DNA of 64,000 nt from JBDTSW01 sp963797835 (GTDB lineage: Bacteria > Actinomycetota > Thermoleophilia > Solirubrobacterales > 70-9), in contig CAWCRN010000019.1 in assembly GCA_963797835.1 (NCBI GenBank), forward strand, positions 124,001-188,000, given 5' to 3'. Each line of letters opens with the position of its first letter. Positions within the stretch are counted from its first letter, which is position 1. The position numbers and the translations under genes are program-made. Shown in pieces: positions 26,003 to 35,360 of this stretch. The notes under the pieces are model-generated. The model made no database searches. It saw only the letters and a program-made list of their open reading frames with translations, and was not told the DNA's origin.

Positions 26003-26990
26003 TCACGCTGCCCGCCGGGCGCGCTCGGCGCGCCTGAGGCCGGCCACCCACTCGCCGGCGTCGATGTCGCCCGCCACCAGCGCGGCGAGCCCCTCCAGGT
26101 CCGGCGCGTCGATCCCGGACTCCCTGACGGCCTCGGCCAGGAGCGGGACGGAGTCGAGCGCCTCGGAGGCCTGTCCGATGCGGGCGGGGATCTGATCCGC
26201 GGGGACCCCGGTGCCCAGCAGCTCCCCGGCGCGGCGGTTGCGGCTGCCGGGCGCGAGCACCGTCGCGGTGAGGTCGCCGATTCCGGCGAGGCCCGCGAAC
26301 GTGTCCAGCTCGGCGCCCTGGGCGAGGGCGAAGTCGACGCACTCTCGCCAGATGCCGGCGGCGGCGATCCCGGCGGCGTTCATCCCGTGCGGTTCGGCCG
26401 CGGCGGCGGCCAGCGCAGCGGCGTTCTTGGCGACGCCGGCGATCTCGACACCGACGACGTCGTCGCTGCGTTCGCAGACGAGCCCGGCGCGGTCGAACAC
26501 CTCGCCCAGCTGGGCGCGGAGGTCACGATCGGTCGAGCCGAGCACGAGCGCCGCCATCCCGGCCGCGGCCTCGCGGGCGTGCGCGGGACCGCCGAGGCAG
26601 GCCAGCGCACGGGCGCGGACGCGGTCGGACACGTAACGGTTGGGAAGCGTGCCCTTCGGCTGAACGAGCCCCTTCGACAGCAGCAGGACGGCGCTTCGCG
26701 AGCCGATCCGGTCGGCGAGGGCGCCGACGGTGGCGGGCAGGCCGGCGGATGGGACGGCCAGGCACACGAGGTCACAGGCGCCGAGCTCGATCTCGCTCGT
26801 GCGGCAAACGGAGATCTCCTCGCTGGAGTCGGACCCCGGGCAGGTACGCCTCGTTCTCGCGCTTCTTGGTGATCTCCGCCGCCTTCTCGGCCGAGCGGGT
26901 GCCGAGCTGAACGTCAACGCCCCCTCGCGCAAGCAGCACGGCGACGGCGGTCCCCCAGCTCCCGGCCCCGATGACCGCGGCCTTGCGAAG
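26003..26990 (-). CDS. gpsA: glycerol-3-phosphate dehydrogenase [NAD(P)+], apparently fused to plsC (one frameshift)
   Basis: Reduces dihydroxyacetone phosphate to sn-glycerol-3-phosphate for phospholipids. The N-terminal nucleotide-binding motif AAVIGAGSWGTAVAVLL and later VEIAGVAKNAAALAAA and LAGIGDLTATVLAPGSRNR (substrate-domain motifs) are clear. A shift near 26830 separates the halves. No ATG, GTG or TTG precedes the dehydrogenase in frame: its reading frame is continuous with the acyltransferase upstream, so a bifunctional protein is possible. The right coordinate is a domain boundary, not a start codon. Confidence 0.85.
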
Positions 26991-27714
26991 AGGCGGCAGG
27001 CCGCCCAGCCACTCCCACTGGAGCTCGATGTTGGGCCAGATCCTCTCGGTCACGTTGGCCGCGAGCTGCGGGGACGGGCGCTCGGTCTGCGGGAAGGTCA
27101 TGGGCCTGCCTGCGCGGAGCTTCACCTTGCGGGGCCGGATCCTGAAGCCGCGGCGGACGTGCTCGGTGCCGTGGACGGCCACGGGCAGCACCGAGGCGCC
27201 GGACTCCAGCGCCAGGCGGCCGACGCCCCGCTTCGGGGTGCTCAGCGAGCCCGAGCGGATGCCGGGTGCCCTCGGGGAAGATCACCACCGTCCCGCCGCG
27301 CTCGACGGCGAGGCGCGCCGTCTCCATGGCCGTCTCGTCGGACTGGCCGCGGCGGATCGGGAACGCTCCGAGCCGGCTCAGCACCCAGCCCACCCAGCGC
27401 TTCTCGAACAGCTCGACCTTGGCCACGAACTGGATCTGGCGGCGCCAGGGAAGGAGGGCGCCGATCACGAACGGGTCGAGGAAGCTGCGGTGGTTGGAGG
27501 CGACGATCAGGCCGCCCTTGACCCGAGCGTGCTCGCGGCCGGTGCGCTGGAGGCGGAACCAGATCAGGAACGAGGGGACGAGGACCAGCCGGACGATGAA
27601 GTAGAGGACCTTGTTGACCCCGTGGCGCCGCGCGTAAGCGTGGTAGCGCTCGAAGCGCTCGTCGGTGATGACGACATCCGTGCGCGGCGGCGCCGACCGC
27701 CGTGGCTGGTCCAT
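26988..27714 (-). CDS. plsC: 1-acyl-sn-glycerol-3-phosphate acyltransferase (one frameshift)
   Basis: PlsC-type acyltransferase, about 240 residues. The H-x4-D motif is NHRSFLDPF, and FPEGTR is the substrate-binding motif. A duplicated G after it (ACCCGGCATCC near 27270) shifts the frame; the corrected text continues RIRSGSLSTPKRGVG and TFPQTERPSP and then runs straight into GpsA. ATG 27714 and ATG 27732 are both possible starts; neither has a good ribosome binding site. Product and neighbour act in consecutive steps of phosphatidic acid synthesis. Confidence 0.85.
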
Positions 27715-27787
27715 GTCATTGCCTACACGCATGCGCCGGGTGCGTTACGGGCGGGGCGCCGCCTGGCGCCTGGGCGCGAAACGCCCT

Positions 27788-28815
27788 CTACATGGCGCCT
27801 TCCACCATCTCGGCCAGCTCCTCGCGCGTGAGCGGATCCCGCATCGCCGCCGTGATCCGGGCATGGATCGAGTCGAGGACGGCCTCGAGGCGCGAGCGAT
27901 CCGGGTTCAGGTCGCCCAGCCGGCGAGGGCCGCCGCCAAGCTCCGTCAGGCGCCCGGGCAGCCCGTCCAGGTCGGTCCCGAGCGCCTCGGCGAGTGCCGC
28001 CATGGCCGCCGGCTCGCGCTCGCGCATCGCCGCCATGGTGTGCGGGAGCATCGCCGCGTTGGTCTCCGCGTGCGGGACCCCCACCCCGCGCACCAGCTCC
28101 TGGCAGACGGCGTGATGAAGCGAGAAGCCGGCCCCGTCGATCGCGTGGGCGCAGAAGAGCGATCCGAGGGCGAGGGCGGCGCGGTCGCGCTCGGCGACGG
28201 CTGGTCCAGGGACGCTGCGAGCAGCTCGATGCCGTGCAGCGCCGACAGCGTCGAGAAGGGGTTCGCAACCGGCCCGAACAGCGCGTCGGCGCCGTGGCCG
28301 AGCGAGTTCAGCGCCGTCGCCCGCAGGGGTTCCTCGGGAAGGCTCGTCATCGCGGTCGGGTCGGCGATCGCGATCGCTGGGCGGTTGAGGCGCGGCGCCG
28401 TCCGGCCCTCCGGCAGGCGGTGGAAGCGGGTCATCTCTGCCCCCGATAGCGTCGTCGGGATCGCCGCGGTCTCCCCGTCGCGGACCGCCGCGATGGCCTT
28501 CGCAGTGTCGATCACCCGGCCGCCGCCGAGGGCGACGAGCCGGTCGGAGCCGACCGCGTCGATCAGGGCCGCGGAGGTGTCGGCGACCTTGCCGGCGGGG
28601 ACCTCGTGGACCGCGGAGGCCGCGTCGACCAGTTCGGCCGGCGCTTCGCCGAGCGCTCGCGAAGTGCTCAGCAGCTCGAACTCGTTCCAGCCGTTGGCCT
28701 CGAGGATCGACTTCGCCTCGTCGAACGCGCCGTCCCCGAAGCGGACCACCCGGCGCCCGTCGTGCCAGGTGAAGTCGCGCGCGTTGGGGAGCTCCGCGAG
28801 GTCGTCTCTAGCCAA
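27788..28815 (-). CDS. iron-containing alcohol dehydrogenase, maleylacetate-reductase-like (one frameshift)
   Basis: About 343 residues. GGGRVIDTAKAIAA binds the nucleotide and IPTTLSGAEMT matches the maleylacetate-reductase branch (usually PTTYAGSEMT). Metal ligands sit around LGHGADALFG and the C-terminal His-rich helix (PHAETNAAMLPH). One G seems lost near 28190. The frame opens at a TTG only 2 bases from the tRNA gene, so a later start (GTG before VRFGDG) is possible. No ring-cleavage genes are near, so the substrate is open. Confidence 0.75.
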
Positions 28816-28816
28816 G

Positions 28817-28890
28817 AGCCCGGGGCGGGACTCGAACCCGCAGCCTTCTGATTACAAAGCAGGCTGCTCCACCAGTTGAGCTACCCGGGC
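28817..28890 (-). tRNA. tRNA-Thr (TGT anticodon)
   Basis: 74 bases without CCA. Acceptor GCCCGGG/CCCGGGC, D arm GCTC..GAGC, T arm GCGGG-TTCGAGT-CCCGC all pair. The anticodon loop TTTGTAA gives TGT. The anticodon stem CCTGC/TCAGA has only three good pairs, and one base seems extra between D and anticodon arms, which may reflect a sequence error. It follows the SigH-like gene by 22 bases. Confidence 0.8.
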
Positions 28891-28912
28891 AGCTCGCCCG
28901 GAGGGTACGCGC

Positions 28913-29611
28913 CTAGAGCACGACCTCGCGGCCGGCGACGTGCTGGCTGACCTTGCGCTTGACGCGCTGGAGCGCGTTGTCGACGGTCTTGGTGTCGCAC
29001 TCGAGGCGCTCGCCGATCACGTCGTAGGAGTGGCCGTCGAGGTAGAGGGAGAGGACGCGGCTCTCGAGGTCGGAGAGCACGCTCGACAGGCAGGCGACCA
29101 GGCTGGCCAGCTCCTCGCTCGCGATCACGCGCTCGGACGGGTCCTCGCTGACGGGCCCCGGCAGGACCTCCTCCAGCGTGGCATCGGAGTCGATCGCCGC
29201 GGCCGGCGTCTGCGCGAACGAGACGTACTGGTTGAGCGGCGCGTGCTTGTTGCGCGAGGCGGTCTTCACCGCCGTGATGATCTGGCGCGTCACGCACAGC
29301 TCGGCGAAGTTGCGGAAGCTCGACTCGCGGTCGGTGCGGTAGTCGCGGATCGCCTTGTAGAGGCCCACCAGGCCCTCCTGGATCAGGTCGTCGGAGTCGC
29401 CGCCCAGCAGGAAGTACGACGAGGCCTTGAGCCGCACGAAGCCGCGGTAGCGGCGCACGATCCGGTCGTAGGCGTCGGCGCTTCCCCGCTTGGCGAGGGC
29501 TACGAGGTACGCATCATCAAGCTCGGGTTGAGCCTTATGCCTCACCGCGGCGGCAGCCGGAGCGGCCGCGACGGCGGCGAAGTCCTGGGTGGATACGGAC
29601 GGTACGGCCAC
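28913..29611 (-). CDS. SigH-like RNA polymerase sigma factor
   Basis: 232 residues, similar to the Bacillus SigH/sigma-30 group rather than ECF factors. Region 2 contains YDRIVRRYRGFVRLKAS and DDLIQEGLVGLYKAIRDY; region 4 contains YDVIGERLECDTKTVDNAL. The N-terminal Ala-rich 25 residues are an extension. GTG 29611 has AAGGAGGA 6 bases upstream. The order cysS-rlmB-sigH is the same as in Bacillus. A strong housekeeping-type promoter lies upstream. Confidence 0.92.
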   Translation of the reverse strand: MAVPSVSTQDFAAVAAAPAAAAVRHKAQPELDDAYLVALAKRGSADAYDRIVRRYRGFVRLKASSYFLLGGDSDDLIQEGLVGLYKAIRDYRTDRESSFRNFAELCVTRQIITAVKTASRNKHAPLNQYVSFAQTPAAAIDSDATLEEVLPGPVSEDPSERVIASEELASLVACLSSVLSDLESRVLSLYLDGHSYDVIGERLECDTKTVDNALQRVKRKVSQHVAGREVVL

Positions 29612-29728
29612 GGGGTCCTCCTTGCTCGGACCTGTCGTGGCGCCGGTACCTCCCAGTAGGCGCCCTCTCTCCTTCTTTTCGGGTGATCGGCAGGCCGAAG
29701 CTCGACCTTTAGTTCACCCTTATCCGCA

Positions 29729-29758
29729 ACTCTAGCCGCGCGTAGGTGGTTCTGTCAA
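29729..29758 (-). promoter_or_regulatory. sigma-70 type promoter of the SigH-like gene
   Basis: On the minus strand TTGACA (29758-29753), an 18-base spacer and TAGAGT (29734-29729). The -35 box is a perfect consensus. The leader to the GTG start is about 110 bases. Confidence 0.65.
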
Positions 29759-29830
29759 CCCCGTGGGGGTCTGCAAGGTTCGTTGCAGTTTCCAGAACCC
29801 GTCCGCGGGCGTTGCTAGTTCGCCTACTTG

Positions 29831-29847
29831 CGGCGGCTTCGCCGCCG
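29831..29847 (-). terminator. short hairpin downstream of rlmB
   Basis: CGGCGGC, loop of 3, GCCGCCG, 31 bases past the rlmB stop. No T-tract, so termination is doubtful. Confidence 0.3.
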
Positions 29848-29878
29848 TACACTGCTGCCGGCACACCCTGTTCCGGCC

Positions 29879-30557
29879 TTAGACACCTCCGCGCTGGCGG
29901 AGCGCCTCGAAAAGGAGCACCGCGGCCGCCGCGGAGACGTTCAGCGAGGCCACCCTCCCCCGCACGGGGATCGAGACCAACAGGTCGCAGCTCTCGGCCA
30001 CGCGGCGGCGCAGGCCCTTGCCCTCGCCCCCGAGCACCAGCACCACCTTCCCGGTCAGGTCGGCCTGGGTGTGCGGCGCCGGCGCACCGGCCTCGGCTCC
30101 GTGGATCCATGCTCCCGCCTCCTTCGCCTCGCCGATCCAGTCGGCCAGGTTCGTCACGCGCGCGACGGGCAGGTGCTCGACTGCGCCGGCGGACGCCTTG
30201 CAGGCGGCAGGCGTGATCGACGCGGACCGGCGCGACGGTATGACCACCCCGCTGGCCCCCGCCGCCTCGGCCGAGCGGCAGATCGCTCCCAGGTTGCGCG
30301 TGTCCTGGACCTGGTCGAGCGCCACCACGAGCGCCGCCTCCGGCTCGAGGAGCGTGGCGGCGTCGGCGTAGGGATAGGGGTCGACCTCGGCGACGATCCC
30401 CTGGTGGTCGGGGGTGCCGGCGAGCCGGTTGAGCTCCGAGCGCCGGGAGGTCCTTGGACGTCCAAACCCGCCTGACCCGGCGGCGGCCGCGCCGGGCCTC
30501 GGCCACCGGACGCCGCCCGTAGACGATGTCTCCCTCGATCTCGGGACGATCAGCCAC
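29879..30557 (-). CDS. rlmB: 23S rRNA (guanosine-2'-O-)-methyltransferase RlmB (one frameshift)
   Basis: SpoU-family SAM-dependent 2'-O-methyltransferase, about 226 residues. The N-terminal substrate domain starts EIEGDIVYGRRPV; the knotted catalytic domain shows DQVQDTRNLGAICRSAE, LVLGGEGKGL and VRGRVASLNVSAAAAVLLFE, the three SpoU motifs. The shift lies near 30455, in CTCCCGG. GTG 30557 overlaps the cysS stop by 8 bases. Confidence 0.93.
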
Positions 30558-31914
30558 GGCGGACGAGCCGCCCTCCGCCGGGCGCGTCCCGAACCTCGTA
30601 GCCGCGCTCGGCAAGCTCGTCGCGGATGCGGTCGGCCCGTTCGTAGTCGCCGGCGGCGCGCGCCTCGTCGCGCTCGGCCAAGAGCGCCTCGGCCGCGGCA
30701 TCGGGACCCTCCGACTCGGTCAGGAGCGACTCGAGGCCGAGCAACGGCAGCAGCTCGGCCACGGCATCGCGTGCGCCCGGCAGCGGCCTGCGGTTCGCCT
30801 CCGCGATCAGCTCGAACATCGCCGCGAACGCCCGGGGGGTGTTGAAGTCGTCCGCCAGGGCGTCGAGGAAGGCCTCCCGGCGCTCGGCGACGAACGGGTC
30901 CTCCTCCCCGTCGCCGTCTCCCCCCTCGGGGCTCTCCCGCAGGAAGTTGCGAACGCGCTCGACCCTCGCCGCGGCCTCCCCCAGCGCCTGGTCGGAGAAC
31001 TCGAGCGGCTGGCGGTAGTGCCCCGACGCGAGGAACGCCACCACGGCCTCGGGGCCGTGGGCGTCGAGCGCCTCGGCGAGCCCGAAGATGTTGCCCTCCG
31101 ACTTCGACATCTTCTCGGCGGCCAGCTCGACCATCCCGTTGTGCATCCACAGGCGCGCGAGGGGCTCGCCGCGCCCCGCCTCGGTCTGGGCGATCTCGTT
31201 CTCGTGGTGGGGGAAGACGAGGTCGCGCCCGCCGCCGTGGATCTCGAAGTCCAGGCCCAGGAGCTTCTCGGCCATGGCGGAGCACTCGATGTGCCAGCCG
31301 GGACGCCCGTCCCCCCACGGCGACGGCCAGGAGCTGTCCTCGTCCTCCTTGCGCCCCTTCCAGAGCGCGAAGTCGAGGGGGTCCTCCTTGAGCGAGGCGG
31401 TGCCGGCCTCCTCGCCCTGGTCCATCTCATCGGGGTCGCGGTTCGACAGCTTGCCGTAGCCGGGCTGGCTGCGGACGCGGAAGTAGACGTCGCCGCCCGA
31501 TTCGTAGGCGTGCCCGCGCTCGATCAGTGCCTCGATCAGCGCGACGATCTCAGGCATGGTCTCCGTCGCCAGCGGTTCCGCGTCGGGGCGGCCGAGCCCG
31601 AGGCGGTCCGTGTCCTCGAGGTAGAGGCGGGTCATCTCGGCGGCGTGCTCCGCCGACCCGACTCCGAGCTCGCGCGCGGCATCGTAGATCTTGTCGTTGA
31701 TGTCGGTGACGTTGATCACCAGCTTCGGCTCGTACCCGACGTGGGCGAGGAAGCGCCCGAGCAGCATGAAGATCACGAAGGGCCGCGCGTTCCCGATGTG
31801 GATGCGCGAGTACACCGTCGGCCCGCAGGCGTAGATGCCCACCTCGGGCGCGCGGCGGGGCTCGAGCGGCCGCGGCTCGCCGCTCAGCGTGTCCCGGATC
31901 CTCACCTCGCGCAT
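30550..31914 (-). CDS. cysS: cysteinyl-tRNA synthetase
   Basis: Class I synthetase, 454 residues, normal length, intact. CGPTVYSRIHIGNAR contains the HIGH-like motif and a zinc Cys; GWHIECSAM and HHENEIAQ supply further zinc ligands; KMSKSEGN is the KMSKS loop. Start at ATG 31914 before REVRIRDTLSGE; the frame is open 46 codons further but without homology. Overlaps rlmB, as in many Gram-positive operons. Confidence 0.97.
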   Translation of the reverse strand: MREVRIRDTLSGEPRPLEPRRAPEVGIYACGPTVYSRIHIGNARPFVIFMLLGRFLAHVGYEPKLVINVTDINDKIYDAARELGVGSAEHAAEMTRLYLEDTDRLGLGRPDAEPLATETMPEIVALIEALIERGHAYESGGDVYFRVRSQPGYGKLSNRDPDEMDQGEEAGTASLKEDPLDFALWKGRKEDEDSSWPSPWGDGRPGWHIECSAMAEKLLGLDFEIHGGGRDLVFPHHENEIAQTEAGRGEPLARLWMHNGMVELAAEKMSKSEGNIFGLAEALDAHGPEAVVAFLASGHYRQPLEFSDQALGEAAARVERVRNFLRESPEGGDGDGEEDPFVAERREAFLDALADDFNTPRAFAAMFELIAEANRRPLPGARDAVAELLPLLGLESLLTESEGPDAAAEALLAERDEARAAGDYERADRIRDELAERGYEVRDAPGGGRLVRRG

Positions 31915-32030
31915 GGCCCCGATGCTATTCCCGGCCGACCCCCACCGTGAGGCGGCCCCGCTATTTGCGGAAAGCTGGCCGCCGGAAGCACCGGAGGCGA
32001 CCCCCGAGGCCGTTAACGTTCGCCGCGCCG

Positions 32031-33450
32031 ATGGCGGCCCCCGGGAAGGCAAAGGCAGGCACGGGCGCCCAAGCGGGGCTGTCGCTCGCGGGACAGCGGC
32101 GCGTGCGAGCAGAGGAGGCGTTCGCGACCCTCCCCGACCGCTATCTCGGCGCCGAGCCCGGGTTCGCGGCGACGTACGAGATCCGGCTGGGTGACGTCGG
32201 GCGCACCTGGCACGTGCGGGTGTCGGGCGAGCGTTGCGAGGTGCGGCCGACGCCCACCGGCGAGACCGATGTGGTGCTCGGAACCGACGCCGGAACCTGG
32301 CTCGCCCTGCGGGAGGGGCGGCTCTCGGGCATCGACGCGTTCGCCGGGCGCCGGCTCTACGTTCGCGGCAACCTCGATCTGGCGCTGGCGTTCGAGGGCC
32401 TGTTCCGCCTGCCCGGCGATCGCCCGCCCCTGCTTCAGATCTCGCGCGTCGAGACGGGCGGGCCGGCGATCTCGACGCTGATCGCCGGCGGCGGGCCCGA
32501 GCAGGTCGTCTGCCTGCACGGGCTGGGTTCGAACAAGGCCTCGTTCTTCGAGACCATCTCAGCCCTCACCCCCGAGCACACGGTCCATGCGCTCGACCTT
32601 CCGGGGTTCGGGTCGTCGGACAAGCCGGCCCCCGCACGGTACGACGCCCCCTGGTTCGCACAGTCAGTCCGCGGCTACCTCGACGCGATGGCGATCGACC
32701 GCGCCCACCTCGTCGGGAATTCGCTGGGCGGCCGAGTCGCCCTCGAGGTGGCGCTCGCCCACCCCGACCGGGTGGCCACGGTAAGCCTGCTGGCGCCGGC
32801 CGTCGCGTTCCGGCGCAGGCGCGAGCTCGCGCTCCTGGTCCGCCTGCTGCGCCCCGAGCTCGCCGCGATCCCCCATCCGATGAGCACGGCCCAGGTGCGA
32901 GAGACCTTCTGGGGCCTGTTCGCCCGACCCGGAGCGCCTCGACCCCGCGACCGCCGACGTCGTCGCCGAGGAGTTCTGCCAGACCTACCGCACCCGCTCC
33001 GCCCGCGTCGCCTTCTACGCCGCCCTGCGCAACATCTATCTCGACGCACCCCACGGCGAGCGGGGCTTCTGGACCCGCCTCTCCGATCTCGAGCCCCCCG
33101 CCCTCTTCCTCTGGGGCGACCACGACCGCCTGGTGCCGGCGGGCTTCGCCCGGCATGTGGCCGAGGCCCTTCCCGGCGCCCGGCAGGAGATCCTCGCCGA
33201 CTGCGGCCACGTGCCCCAGGTCGAGCTTCCCGAGCGCACCAACGCGAAGATCGCGGAGCTGATCGAGGCCAACTCGGCGCCGGCCGGTCGCCACCCACTC
33301 CACGCCCGCGCTCGCGGCCCGGGGCATCCTGGCAGGTGGCCGCCCTCTCGACCGCTAGCGTCGCCGGTCATCCTGGCGGCGACGGCACTGGACGGGCGCA
33401 CTGCTGCCGGGCGCCACGCCGCCGCAGCCGCGCGCGGGCCGCCGCCCTAA
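32031..33450 (+). CDS. SCP2-like domain fused to an alpha/beta hydrolase (one frameshift)
   Basis: About 470 residues. The N-terminal ~115 residues resemble a sterol-carrier (SCP2) lipid-binding domain (AATYEIRLGDVGRTWHV, DAFAGRRLYVRGNLDLAL). A hydrolase follows with HGLGSNKASF, nucleophile GNSLGG, acid WGDHDRLVP and His CGHVPQVELPE. An extra C near 32935 shifts the frame. The last ~45 residues are low complexity and may be read in the wrong frame. Neighbours are an acyltransferase and an SRPBCC protein, so a lipid or ester substrate is likely. Confidence 0.8.
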
Positions 33451-33459
33451 GATGCCCGC

Positions 33460-34478
33460 ATGGCCGACCCCTCGACCGTCGCCGACCGCGCCCGCTCGAA
33501 CGGGGGCGGGGCGGCCGAGCCGAACGGCCAGGGCGGGCTGCGCGACCGGCTGGCGCCGCTCGGTGGGCTGCGGAGCGCCGGTGGGCCGCTGGGCCGGGTC
33601 GGGCGCGGCCTCCTGTCGGCCGCCAGGGACGTCGCCTCCGAGGCCGCATCCGGAACGGCCAGGCGCGTGCGCCAGCGCCTGCGCGCCGACCTCGACGATC
33701 GCGATCCGGACTGGCTGCGCGAGCGCCTGCCGATGCTGTGGCTGCTGGCCACGATCTGGTTCCGCGGCGAGGTGCGCAACCTGGGGAACATCCCCGAGAA
33801 GGGGGCGGTGCTGCTGGTCGGGCAACCACTCCGGCGGCAACGTCACGCCCGGACACCTTCATCTTCACGCTGGCCTTCTCGAGCTACTTCGGGATCGAGC
33901 GCAAGTTCCACCAGCTCGCCCACAACCTGGTGGTCACCCTCCCGGTGAGCGGCGCGCTGGTGCGCCGCGGCGGCACCGTCGCCGCCTCGCACGAGAACGC
34001 CGAGAAGGCGCTCGCGGCCGGCGCGGCGCTGCTCGTCTACCCGGGGGGCGACTGGGAGGTCCACCGCCCGAGCTGGGAGGGCGACAGGGTCGACTTCGCG
34101 GGCCGCAAGGGATTCATCCGCCTCGCGCTCGACCAGGACGTCCCGATCGTGCCGGTCGTCTCGATCGGGGGGCAGGAGACCGCGCTGTTCCTGAGCCGGG
34201 GCGACCGGATCGCCAAGGCGCTTCAGCTCGACCGCCTGTTCCGCCTGAAGGTGCTCCCGATCTCGCTGGCGGTGCCGTGGGGCCTCAACGTGGGCGACTT
34301 CCTCGGGCACGTGCCGCTGCCTGCCAAGATCACGACGGAGGTCCTGCCCGCGATCGACCTCCGCGAGCAGTTCGGCCCCGAGCCCGATGTCGACGAGGTC
34401 TACGACCACGTCACGCGCGTGATGCAGGAGGCCCTCGAGGGGCTCGCCGCCGAGCGCCGCTACCCGCTGATCGGCTGA
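33460..34478 (+). CDS. lysophospholipid acyltransferase family protein (two frameshifts)
   Basis: About 339 residues. A variable ~100-residue N-terminus precedes the PlsC-like domain. Removing one G from GTCGGGCAAC (~33825) and one from CCCGGACACC (~33852) restores VGNHSGGNVTPDTF, the H-x-D-type active site; LLVYPGGDWEVHRP replaces the usual FPEGTR, as in diacylglycerol-acyltransferase-like members. Membrane associated. Its TGA overlaps the next ATG. Confidence 0.85.
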
Positions 34479-34975
34479 TGCGGCTCAACGAGTCGATCAC
34501 GATCTCGGCCCCGCCGAAGCTGGTCTGGGACCACATCACCGACGCCTCCAACTACCTGCACTTCATGTCGGGGGTCACCCGCTGGGAGGTCGAGGGCGAG
34601 GACCACCGGCTCGCCCTCGGCAGCCGGGTCCGGATGCTGATCCGGGTCGGCTCGGCCGAGGTCGGGGGACTGATCGAGATCGTCGAGCACCAGCCCGAGC
34701 GCGACCTCGCCTGGAGCTCGGTGCTGGGCGTCGACCAGCGCGGCCGCTGGCGCCTTCGCGAGACCCCGGACGGCCGCACCCGGGTGGAGCTTCGCTACGC
34801 CTACGGCGTCGCCGGCGCCGGGATCCCGGGCTGGATCGCCGAGCTGGTGGCCTCGCCGAGCCTCGGCAGCAATCTGCGCAAGTCGCTACAGCAGCTCAAG
34901 CGCGAGGTCGAGCACGAGCGCCTGCGCGCCGAGGCGGCCCGCCGCCGCGCCGAGCGCGAGCACGCCGAGATCTGA
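34478..34975 (+). CDS. SRPBCC-family (START-like) protein
   Basis: 165 residues. The opening LNESITISAPPKLVWDHI and the central QPERDLAWSS are typical of polyketide-cyclase/START-like lipid-binding proteins. The C-terminus is a charged helix (RLRAEAARRRAERE). TGATG overlap couples it to the acyltransferase; it is likely a lipid-binding accessory. Confidence 0.82.
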   Translation: MRLNESITISAPPKLVWDHITDASNYLHFMSGVTRWEVEGEDHRLALGSRVRMLIRVGSAEVGGLIEIVEHQPERDLAWSSVLGVDQRGRWRLRETPDGRTRVELRYAYGVAGAGIPGWIAELVASPSLGSNLRKSLQQLKREVEHERLRAEAARRRAEREHAEI

Positions 34976-34979
34976 CGGC

Positions 34980-35358
34980 CTAGCGGCTGGACGCAGGTGC
35001 CTTCGAGCGCGTCCGTGAAGGCGATCAGGCGGATCCGAGGGGCCGTCGACGCCGGGCCCTTGAGCACGGCGCCTGTGGCCTCGAACCGCGAGCCGTGACA
35101 CGGGCAGTCCCATGTCTGGTCCGCCTCGTTCCAACGGACGATGCAGGCCAGGTGGGTGCAACGGGCAGACAGTTCGTGTAGCTCGCCGTCGGGGTCGCGG
35201 TAGATCGCGGTCTTCCCCAGCCCCGAGTCGACCACCGCCCCCTGGCCCGGGGCCACGTCGACCTCCGAACCCTCCCGGCGCAGGCGGTCCGCGATGAAGT
35301 GAAACGGCGCCTCGATCGCCTGCCTGATGAATCCTGGGATCGAGCCGAGCAGGGACAC
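34980..35358 (-). CDS. Rieske [2Fe-2S] protein
   Basis: Small Rieske-type protein, about 125 residues. The cluster motifs are CTHLAC and CPCHGSRF, spaced 17 residues apart. It has no signal peptide or membrane helix, so it is a soluble ferredoxin-like component. GTG 35358 is 2 bases after the acyl-CoA synthetase TGA. No in-frame stop occurs near the expected end (34980): the frame runs on antisense to the SRPBCC gene, so a base is probably wrong there. Confidence 0.75.
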
Positions 35359-35360
35359 CC

